Below, one piece after another: positions 56,365-63,140 of a stretch of DNA of 64,000 bases. This DNA comes from Shewanella sp. 1CM18E. GTDB taxonomy: Bacteria; Pseudomonadota; Gammaproteobacteria; Enterobacterales; Shewanellaceae. Under the pieces are notes generated by a model, which made no database searches, was not told where the DNA came from, and saw only the letters and a list, made by a program, of their open reading frames with translations. Each line of letters opens with the position of its first letter. Within the stretch, counting starts at the first letter, position 1. The DNA lies in the NCBI RefSeq assembly GCF_023161665.1, contig NZ_JALNTW010000003.1, positions 124,001 to 188,000 of the forward strand. Reading direction: 5' to 3'. The position numbers and the translations under genes are program-made.

Positions 56365-56409
56365 TTTCATCATTCCTATAATTTTATTATTAAATTTAGT
56401 AGCGACTTA

Positions 56410-57969
56410 TTAAGCAAGTTTTAGGGTCACAGCTTGGCTGTCTGCACAGTGACGACCCGCATTACGGCCGGTTACAACGCCTTCGGCAACAGCACATGCG
56501 CCTAAGCGACTTGCACCGTGAATGCCGCCAGTGGCTTCACCAGCTGCGTATAATCCTGGAATTGGTTTGTTGGTCACTAGGTGTAGTACTTCAGATGCGG
56601 TGTTTACCTTTACGCCGCCCATGCAGTAGTGCACTTTTGGCCACATACGCACGCCATACCAAGGGCCTTTATCAAGCAGCATGGCCTTTTGCATTGGGCG
56701 ACCAAACTCACTGTCATTGCCTTTAGTCACTGATTCGTTCCAGCGCTCAACTTGAGCAATTAGCGCTTTTGCCGGCATGTTGTAGATTTTTGCAAGTTCT
56801 TCTAGGGTGTCCGCTTTCTTAATAACGTTGTATTTCAAGCCCCAATCTAAAGTTTGCGCGTCTTTTGCCCCTTCAGCGTTAGTGAAGCCGATTGGGTAAA
56901 CAGGGTTACCTTCAGCGTCACGACGGGTCATGATGGCATCAGCGCGAGCCTTACGGTCAGCAAGTTCGTTAAAGAAACGCTCGCCAGTGCGCACATCAAC
57001 TACGATGCCGCTTGGGTAAGTCGCAATCGTGTTAAACTGAGATGCCGTGCCAAAGCCTTTTTCATCAGGAGATGCCCAAGGGCCTAATTGGATTTGATCT
57101 AAGTGAATAGGGTTAGCGCCCAGTAACATCATCTGCTTTAGGGCTTCAGATGTCGCACCTGCGTGGTTAGTCGAATCTAATTGGTTAGTGTATTCAGGCT
57201 GTTGCATTTGACGATATTCGATATCGTTACCAAAGCCACCAGTAGCCATGATGATGCCTTTACGGGCACCGATTTTAACCATTTTGCCAGTACGTTCTTT
57301 CGGGAAGTAATAGCCTTGGCGTACATCAATACCAATTACGCGGCCATTTTCATCTTTAATGAAACCTTCAAGCTTGGCTTGATTACGCATGTCGATGCCG
57401 TTCTTTTTGGCAACTTTGATCAGCGGACGGATAATGCCTGCGCCAGAGCTTTGTACGGTTTGTAGTACGCGAGGGATAGAGTGACCACCAAAGTGCTGTA
57501 CAAAAGGCTTCCATTCAACGCCATGAGCAATCAACCAATCACAAGATTCAGAAGTACCGTTACACACTAGTTTAAGCATTTCGACATCGTTCATGCCACG
57601 GCCTGACTCAAGCATATCGGCAACCATTACATCAACAGAATCTTCGATACCTTCTTTCTTTTGTAGTGGCGAACCGGCAACAGCCATGGCGCCGCCGTTA
57701 ATGGTTGAGTTGCCGCCAAATACTGGCATTTTGTCGATGATCATAACGCTAGAGCCGTTTTCTCTAGCTTGTAGTGCTGCTGACATACCCGCAAAGCCAC
57801 TACCAACAACGATTACATCAACAATTTCATCAAACTTTGCATCAGCTTGGGTTACGCATGCTGCATTTGCAGATAAGGCTACAGTGCTACCTAGTCCTGC
57901 AACTGCCATTGCTGCACCGCCTTTTAATAGCTGGCGTCTGCCTAGGCTAACTTGTTCTTTGTCGTTCAT
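56410..57969 (-). CDS. Tat-exported FAD-dependent reductase, fumarate/urocanate reductase family
   Basis: A 519-residue flavoprotein with a twin-arginine signal (SLGRRQLLKGGAAMAVAG, cleaved near ANA). The FAD-binding fold begins IVVGSGFAGMSAALQA; GGNSTINGG is the second flavin contact. Active-site blocks of the flavocytochrome c family are present: GERFFNELADRKARADAI (proton-transfer Arg), KVHYCMGGVKVNT (substrate His) and GIHGASRLGACAVAEG (substrate Arg). The fumarate-reductase His-Pro-Thr block is replaced by IQLGPWASPDEKGFG, so the substrate is probably not fumarate; an acidic residue here is reminiscent of urocanate reductase. Unlike UrdA and FccA it has neither FMN-bearing nor haem domain, so it needs a separate donor, presumably the tetraheme cytochrome. 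First gene of the operon, under a sigma54-type promoter. Confidence 0.88.
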   Translation of the reverse strand: MNDKEQVSLGRRQLLKGGAAMAVAGLGSTVALSANAACVTQADAKFDEIVDVIVVGSGFAGMSAALQARENGSSVMIIDKMPVFGGNSTINGGAMAVAGSPLQKKEGIEDSVDVMVADMLESGRGMNDVEMLKLVCNGTSESCDWLIAHGVEWKPFVQHFGGHSIPRVLQTVQSSGAGIIRPLIKVAKKNGIDMRNQAKLEGFIKDENGRVIGIDVRQGYYFPKERTGKMVKIGARKGIIMATGGFGNDIEYRQMQQPEYTNQLDSTNHAGATSEALKQMMLLGANPIHLDQIQLGPWASPDEKGFGTASQFNTIATYPSGIVVDVRTGERFFNELADRKARADAIMTRRDAEGNPVYPIGFTNAEGAKDAQTLDWGLKYNVIKKADTLEELAKIYNMPAKALIAQVERWNESVTKGNDSEFGRPMQKAMLLDKGPWYGVRMWPKVHYCMGGVKVNTASEVLHLVTNKPIPGLYAAGEATGGIHGASRLGACAVAEGVVTGRNAGRHCADSQAVTLKLA

Positions 57970-58040
57970 CTCTTGGTTCCCTATCTGTATTTTATTTGGG
58001 TATCTGAGCTATCTGTGCCCAATTTGATACAGGTAAAGTT

Positions 58041-58055
58041 GCAGCGACTATGCCA
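58041..58055 (-). promoter_or_regulatory. Sigma54 (-24/-12) promoter of the reductase-lyase operon
   Basis: The minus strand reads TGGCATAGTCGCTGC, matching TGGCAYRNNNNTTGC at all defined positions but one, with the correct GG-N10-GC spacing. Transcription should start near 58029, giving a leader of about 60 bases before the reductase ATG. Confidence 0.72.
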
Positions 58056-58084
58056 ACTCGAGATTTGATGCTTTATTCCTATTT

Positions 58085-58164
58085 ATTTATGAACAGGAAC
58101 ATAAAACCACGAAATATCATGGTAAGTCGTCTTGATATTTCGTGGTTATCTTGAGATATCAATG
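58085..58164 (+). repeat. 80-base duplicated control segment, copy A
   Basis: Aligns without gaps to 58915-58994 (copy B), with about 57 of 80 identical bases by hand count; best-conserved blocks are ATTTATGAACAGG at one end and CTTGA-A-TTCGTG-TTA-CT-GAGAT-TCAATG at the other. In copy B the last ATG is the start of the activator gene. Confidence 0.75.
58106..58146. promoter_or_regulatory. Palindromic upstream activator site of the reductase operon
   Basis: Perfect 14-base arms ACCACGAAATATCA (58106-58119) / TGATATTTCGTGGT (58133-58146) with a 13-base spacer, about 75-120 bases upstream of the predicted sigma54 start. This is a typical enhancer position for an activator such as the divergent GAF-AAA+-Fis protein. 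Related half-sites recur upstream of the porin. Confidence 0.72.
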
Positions 58165-58914
58165 GCATTGATGTTAAAAAATAAAGCAATGAGAGCTAGC
58201 TTTAACTATTCGCTAATAATATTTTTTGATTGAGTTTTTATTTATGTTGTTATCTTTTTTTTGTTGTTGAATATTAACTGTACGTTTTATATGTTTTTAT
58301 AGTTTTTTATTTGTGATGTTTATCTTGTTTTCTTTGTTTTAGCTATGTTTTAGTTTCTATTTTTATGGTGCTGAGCGTTATTAGCTTTGCTGTTTTAAAG
58401 CTTGGTTTATTAACGTTATTATTTGCGAGTATTAGTTTTATGATGTTTTTACTAGCAAGTACCTATTTGTAATGTGCAATTAAACGGCAAGTTATAATGT
58501 GAGTTTTTAGCCCTGCATAGTAAGTCTTTGTCGGATTAAGCCTTTTGCAGACTGAGATTACCGCTGCATCATTGAATGAATGCGGGCTAGAACGAATTAA
58601 ATATAACTAACCCGATTTATTTTACGCAGTTTGTTTTGCTTATTATGTTTTAAACCATGTTTTTGTGAACTTGGATTCAGTTTTATGTCTACGGAACTGA
58701 ATTTTTGACTGGATAATTGTATTAGCTTTATAGAGTGTTACAGCATCACAGATATTAGTTAAATTTAAAATAATTCACATATTTTTATATATTACTGACG
58801 ATGTCACATATTTGCGTTAATTTGTCGGCTAGGTAGTGCATGTTAGCTAAATAAGGATTTGTTAATTGGGACGCAGAATAGTTTGAGCGGGTAATTTAGC
58901 CACTGTTTACATTA

Positions 58915-58994
58915 ATTTATGAACAGGGGCACAGATTCACTATATGCAATGATTTACCATCTTGAAACTTCGTGATTAACTCGAGATTTCAATG
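58915..58994 (+). repeat. 80-base duplicated control segment, copy B
   Basis: Diverged counterpart of 58085-58164, abutting and including the ATG of the activator gene. It keeps GAAACTTCGTGATT and GAGATTTCAA, degenerate versions of the operator half-sites, so the activator may bind its own start region. Confidence 0.7.
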
Positions 58995-60518
58995 AAAGAA
59001 CAATTTTATTATCAGGCGACTCATTGCTTATGCTGTAGTTTATCACTCGAAGTCGCTCTGCAACGTTATTACGAATTTATCAAACAGCATTTGCCGATAG
59101 ACGGTATTTTTCTAAATATCTATCGCCCGGAGCATGGTGATATCCAGTTCCTGTCCCATGTAAATGAGCATCAAGCTGTAGCACTTGAAAAGCAGGTAAA
59201 AATTTCGCCTGAAATGGAGTCGGTTTTACAGCAGAATGACCGCCCGATAATTCGCATTATTAATGATATCGAGCACGATCAAGTGACTCACTTTGTTGCG
59301 CCGCAAGCGATCCCTGAAATCGCATCGGTGATTTTATTACGCATGGTGAGCAGCAATACGCATCTTGGTGTTGTAGGTTTTTACTCTAAAACACCTGGAC
59401 AATTTAAACCAATCCATGCCGATCTTATTGAACCTCATAAAGACACTTTGTCGTTAATCACAGCCTTTAACCTGCGTGGGCGTAATTTACTTAAGGCTAA
59501 TCAAGTACTCAGTCAAGAGAACGATAACCTTAAGCGCGGTGTGTTTTCCGCCGATGGTGTGGTGGGCTCAGAAGGTGGGCTGAAAAAAGTGATGGTGCAG
59601 GTTGATGCCATTGCGGGGTTAAATACTAGCGTATTAATGCAAGGTGAAACTGGCTGCGGTAAAGAGGTTATTGCCAATGCGATTCATGCCAAATCGAACC
59701 GAGCTGGTAAGCCTTTTATTAAGGTAAACTGCGGTGCGATCCCTGAAACTCTGATTGACTCTGAGCTGTTTGGTTATGAAAAGGGCGCCTTTACTGGTGC
59801 AGAAAATCGCAAAGCCGGTTACTTTGAACAAGCTAACGGCGGTACTATTTTTCTTGATGAAATTGGTGAGTTGCCATTGTCTGCACAGGTGCGCTTATTA
59901 CGTGTTTTGCAAAATAGCACTATCACCCGAGTCGGCGGATTTGAAAGTGTTGATCTCGATATTCGGGTCATTGCTGCAACCCATAGAAACCTACAAGCTA
60001 TGGTGCATGAAAAAACCTTCCGTGAAGATCTTTGGTATCGACTCGCGGTTTTTCCTATTGATATTCCAGCACTGCGACAACGTCGCAGTGATATTCCGCT
60101 GCTGGTACAACACTTCATTGAAACCTTAGCTGCTAAATTCAATTTAGAAAAATTACCGCGAGTGATGCCAGAGCAATTATCCGTGCTTAATAATTATGCT
60201 TGGCCGGGTAACGTACGTGAATTGATAAATGTACTGGAGCGGGCAATCATTCAAAATCCATCGGGGCCGCTTAGCTTTGACTTATTAACTGCGGCAGCTA
60301 AAGAAGAAGTGCCGACTCAAAGCGGGCAAACCATTATTGTCGATCCTAGTCATGCCAGCGATAAATTAGTACCACTTGATACTATGATCAGTAAATACAT
60401 CAACCATGCAATGCGCATTACTGGCGGCAAATTATATGGCCCTGGCGGCGCAGCTGAGCTACTTGATGTCAATCCGAACACACTAAAGAGCAAGATGAAA
60501 AAGCTGGGTTTGTGTTAG
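58992..60518 (+). CDS. Sigma54-dependent transcriptional activator (GAF-AAA+-Fis)
   Basis: A 508-residue enhancer-binding protein. Residues 1-165 form a GAF-like sensory domain with three Cys near the N-terminus (THCLCCSLSL). The central AAA+ domain has Walker A GETGCGKEV, the sigma54-contact loop GAFTGA in YEKGAFTGAENR, Walker B GGTIFLDEIGE, and the arginine-finger region FREDLWYRLAVFPIDIPALR. The C-terminus is a Fis-type helix-turn-helix (GGAAELLDVNPNTLKSKMKK). Layout is that of FhlA/NorR/HyfR relatives. It is divergent from the reductase-lyase operon and followed by the porin, both of which have sigma54 promoters, so it is almost certainly their activator. The ligand is probably the pathway substrate or product; the Cys cluster could also sense metal or redox state. 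Confidence 0.93.
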   Translation: MKEQFYYQATHCLCCSLSLEVALQRYYEFIKQHLPIDGIFLNIYRPEHGDIQFLSHVNEHQAVALEKQVKISPEMESVLQQNDRPIIRIINDIEHDQVTHFVAPQAIPEIASVILLRMVSSNTHLGVVGFYSKTPGQFKPIHADLIEPHKDTLSLITAFNLRGRNLLKANQVLSQENDNLKRGVFSADGVVGSEGGLKKVMVQVDAIAGLNTSVLMQGETGCGKEVIANAIHAKSNRAGKPFIKVNCGAIPETLIDSELFGYEKGAFTGAENRKAGYFEQANGGTIFLDEIGELPLSAQVRLLRVLQNSTITRVGGFESVDLDIRVIAATHRNLQAMVHEKTFREDLWYRLAVFPIDIPALRQRRSDIPLLVQHFIETLAAKFNLEKLPRVMPEQLSVLNNYAWPGNVRELINVLERAIIQNPSGPLSFDLLTAAAKEEVPTQSGQTIIVDPSHASDKLVPLDTMISKYINHAMRITGGKLYGPGGAAELLDVNPNTLKSKMKKLGLC

Positions 60519-60551
60519 TTGCTGCTGTATTGGAGCTATTGATAACTTAAT

Positions 60552-60582
60552 AAAAAAACACTTCCGAGGAAGTGTTTTTTTA
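60552..60582. terminator. Terminator after the activator gene
   Basis: AAAAAACACTTCC / GGAAGTGTTTTTT with a minimal loop and a T run on the plus strand. Confidence 0.9.
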
Positions 60583-60656
60583 TTGCAGGGAACTTATGTT
60601 ACAGGGCATTGAGAATGATGAGGACTCAATGGCTTTTAGGGGATGAGCTTTATAAT

Positions 60657-60694
60657 ACTCAAACGCGCAGTAAAGGGGGAAAGCGCGTTTGAGT
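60657..60694 (-). terminator. Hairpin after the porin gene
   Basis: Perfect 12-base arms ACTCAAACGCGC / GCGCGTTTGAGT around a 14-base loop, just past the porin stop on the minus strand. There is no T run, so it may act as a stabiliser. Confidence 0.6.
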
Positions 60695-60706
60695 CATTGC
60701 GCTAAG

Positions 60707-61864
60707 TTAGAAGAAGTAACGAATACCTACTGAGTAGCTATTGTCTTGCAGATCTTCATAGCTCTTATCGTCCATGTCGCTAAAGTCGAATTTAGCTTCA
60801 ACAAACATAATGGTGTCGTTGCTGTAGCGGTAGTGAAGGCCTGCTACTGCAAATTGACGGGTCCAATCACCTTTGATTTCAGTTGATGCATCTGTGTCTA
60901 AGTCTTGGTAAGACAACAAGAAGCTAGGCACAAAACCATTTTCATATTGGTAAGCAATCAAAAATTCACCGCCTGTAGAGTCGTAAAGCTCACCACCTAC
61001 TAATTCATTTTGCTTACTCTTATGAGCATTGAAACCAACATAGAAACCATCAGCTTCGCGATTTGGTGCGTATTGGTAGAACGAGCCGTACTGGGCACCG
61101 ATACCGATGATCTCATTTGTATCGTCAACTCTTTCACCCGCTAGTTCACCTTTAAAGTCACCACGGTTAATAGCTGCAAGGATCTTGAACTTGTCGCTAA
61201 AGTGATAAGCAACGTTAGCACCATAGCTAGTATCGAAATCTACGTGTGAACCGTCGTTAATAGGCATGCCATCTTTGTCATACAGTGCCACATCACCATT
61301 TTGCTTAGCAGCGTATTGCAGTGCAAAGCTTAAGTTGCCAAATGAGTTGCGGTAGATAAAGGCTGAATCGGCACGACCTGCACCAGTTAGGCCGCCGTCA
61401 CCAAAGGTATAAGCACCAACAGAGTAACCGGTGTAAACGTTTAGCACGTCGGTTGTGTAGGCCACATCATAGTATACGCCCCATTGCTTACCGAACGTTA
61501 AGCTACCCCATTTGTCATTAGATAGACCCACATAACCTAGGCGGTTAAACAGAAAGTCAGAGCTCTTTTCTGCATCTAATTGACCGCCAGTATAATTTAA
61601 CGAGTCATCACTGGTCACCATATTGATGCCCCACTCTGTGTGAGCAAAGCTGCGCCAGCCGTTTTTCTCTTGGCGGTCAAAGCGAAAACCTACACGAGAG
61701 AAGTTATCAACTACTGCAGTGTCGTGAGTGTCATTGATGGCAGCAAAACCCAACCAGCCCATCATTTTGATGCTGTTAGTTTGGTCATTGTAAATTTCAA
61801 CCGCTTGGGCCGAACCTGCCATAAGTATGGATGGAATTAGCAATGCTAACAGTTTCTTATTCAT
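60707..61864 (-). CDS. Outer-membrane porin
   Basis: A 385-residue beta-barrel protein with signal peptide (cleavage after GSAQA) and the terminal Phe expected for outer-membrane insertion (SVGIRYFF). Alternating strands such as GWLGFAAIND and NRLGYVGLSNDKWGSLTFGK, the latter matching the turn of general Gram-negative porins, recur through the protein. Its sigma54 promoter and upstream sites match those of the reductase-lyase operon, so it probably admits that pathway's substrate across the outer membrane. Confidence 0.87.
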   Translation of the reverse strand: MNKKLLALLIPSILMAGSAQAVEIYNDQTNSIKMMGWLGFAAINDTHDTAVVDNFSRVGFRFDRQEKNGWRSFAHTEWGINMVTSDDSLNYTGGQLDAEKSSDFLFNRLGYVGLSNDKWGSLTFGKQWGVYYDVAYTTDVLNVYTGYSVGAYTFGDGGLTGAGRADSAFIYRNSFGNLSFALQYAAKQNGDVALYDKDGMPINDGSHVDFDTSYGANVAYHFSDKFKILAAINRGDFKGELAGERVDDTNEIIGIGAQYGSFYQYAPNREADGFYVGFNAHKSKQNELVGGELYDSTGGEFLIAYQYENGFVPSFLLSYQDLDTDASTEIKGDWTRQFAVAGLHYRYSNDTIMFVEAKFDFSDMDDKSYEDLQDNSYSVGIRYFF

Positions 61865-61935
61865 ATCATTTTCCCTATTTCTATTTTTACTAAAGCTATG
61901 TTGCTTTTGATTTATTTTTAATTACTCCCTAAAGA

Positions 61936-61950
61936 GCAGTTAGCATGCCA
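61936..61950 (-). promoter_or_regulatory. Sigma54 (-24/-12) promoter of the porin gene
   Basis: The minus strand reads TGGCATGCTAACTGC: TGGCAYRNNNN(T)TGC with a single deviation, the same one as in the reductase promoter, with GG-N10-GC spacing. The start would be near 61924, about 60 bases before the porin ATG. Confidence 0.72.
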
Positions 61951-62000
61951 AGGCGAAAAATAAGGGGATTAGCAGGAATAAGTTGGAGCAAGATCGACCA

Positions 62001-62056
62001 ACCACGAAATATCGTTAAAGCAGGCCTTTAAATATCGTGTTGAAAGTGAAATATCG
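62001..62056. promoter_or_regulatory. Upstream activator sites of the porin gene
   Basis: ACCACGAAATATCG (62001-62014), AAATATCGTGTT (62030-62041, reverse orientation) and GTGAAATATCG (62046-62056) repeat the half-site of the reductase-operon palindrome. They lie 75-130 bases upstream of the predicted porin start, again at enhancer distance. Confidence 0.68.
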
Positions 62057-62125
62057 TTGTTAATGCTTGGTTGTGGTTAAGAGGTTTTTGAGTTGAGTTT
62101 TATAAGGGGGGGGACTGGTTCAGCA

Positions 62126-62154
62126 ATTAAAAAGCCAGCATTAGTGCTGGCTTT
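62126..62154 (-). terminator. Terminator of the DUF1272 gene
   Basis: AAAGCCAGCA / TGCTGGCTTT with loop TTAG, followed on the minus strand by TTTAATTG. Confidence 0.88.
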
Positions 62155-62175
62155 AGTGTCTTACCTGCTATGGTT

Positions 62176-62397
62176 TTAACTAAACAGGGTGTTTTTAAGT
62201 TCTGAGGCAGGGACTTTAAATGGCTCAATCAGTCTTGGTGGCCTAAGAACAAGGGCACCTTGGCAATTTTTGCAGGTGAAGTGCAGTTTTTCACTGCAGC
62301 TCTTGCAATAGGTGCACTCGAATGAGCAAATATAGGCAACGGCTTTACGTGCCAGTTTAGCTTTGCAGAGCTCGCATTCAGTTTTCATTCTTAACAT
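62176..62397 (-). CDS. DUF1272 small zinc-binding protein, 73 aa
   Basis: Eight Cys in four CxxC-like pairs (TECELCKAKL, CSFECTYCKSCSEKLHF, TCKNCQGALVLRPPR) match DUF1272, a family of small proteins likely binding two zinc ions. The closing RPPRL block is conserved in the family. GGAG precedes ATG 62397; the frame extends to 62418 but the ribosome-binding site decides the shorter form. Cytoplasmic; function not established. Confidence 0.82.
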   Translation of the reverse strand: MLRMKTECELCKAKLARKAVAYICSFECTYCKSCSEKLHFTCKNCQGALVLRPPRLIEPFKVPASELKNTLFS

Positions 62398-62516
62398 ATT
62401 CACTCCTTTGAATATCACGTCTATTTGTCAGCTGTTGGTTCATGCTTATAAGGCTTAATCACTTAGCTCAACAACTGTAGCAAGGCTCATCCATGATTTT
62501 GCTATTGGCTAGTGTA

Positions 62517-63089
62517 TTAGGCTTTCATTGCATTCCAGAACATCGAAAAGCTAGCCTGTTTATGTTCATCGTTTTCCCATGTTTCGGGATGGTCGAGAAA
62601 ATATCGTGTTGCCGCCAAAAACTGGCCATGACAGCTCTCTTGCATCAATGATAGTGGATAATTAGCTAGTTCGCCTGTTTTTTGCCCCTGCAAAATAAGC
62701 TCACCCATAAAGCTTAAAATGTCGTTCATAGCTTGTTGACGAATGGCGGCTGGGATCGACGGCGACATAGAGTATTGCTGGAAAAACTCTTGTTTTAGTG
62801 GGTTTTCAATCGCCCAATTTATCGCGACTTGCCACAGGTGCTGGGCATCGGATTTTATATCGCCCTTTTGACTGATTTGGTCTTTTATCGCATCAGCAAA
62901 CTCTTGTTTAATGCCCAGAAACAGCTGTTTCATTAGTTCATCTTTTGAAGTGAAATGATGAAATAGCGTACCGGTTGCGACTCCAGCTTGCTTGGCGATT
63001 GATGCTGTAGAAGTTGCATGAAAACCTTGGCTAACAAATAGCGTCAGCGCTGTGTCTAACAGCGCTTGTTTTTTATCGAGACGACTCAT
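62517..63089 (-). CDS. TetR family transcriptional regulator
   Basis: A 190-residue regulator with the TetR helix-turn-helix at residues 20-45 (GFHATSTASIAKQAGVATGT then LFHHF) and a C-terminal ligand domain. It lies 51 bases upstream of the aldehyde dehydrogenase on the same strand, so the two form a likely operon and it may repress it in response to an aldehyde or related compound. Confidence 0.88.
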   Translation of the reverse strand: MSRLDKKQALLDTALTLFVSQGFHATSTASIAKQAGVATGTLFHHFTSKDELMKQLFLGIKQEFADAIKDQISQKGDIKSDAQHLWQVAINWAIENPLKQEFFQQYSMSPSIPAAIRQQAMNDILSFMGELILQGQKTGELANYPLSLMQESCHGQFLAATRYFLDHPETWENDEHKQASFSMFWNAMKA

Positions 63090-63140
63090 GTCAATATCTT
63101 ATCCAGACTATTTTAATTAGATTTTCGATTGTGTTTGAAA

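Larger units (their letters stand above)
57970..58991. other. 1-kb divergent control region with sigma54 elements
   Basis: Lies between the reductase operon and the activator gene. It holds the sigma54 promoter (58041-58055), the palindromic upstream site (58106-58146), and a second diverged 80-base copy of that site next to the activator start (58915-58994). The middle (about 58200-58480) is extremely T-rich on the plus strand with no reading frame. Confidence 0.6.

Noticed and set aside
58911..58950. Sigma54 promoter directly before the activator gene
   Set aside because: GGGGCAC and TATGCA elements are present but their spacing is 16 rather than 10 bases between GG and GC, so the activator is more likely under a sigma70 promoter.
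62106..62113. Run of eight G's as a phase-variation tract
   Set aside because: It lies downstream of the DUF1272 gene in non-coding sequence and not in a promoter that I can recognise.
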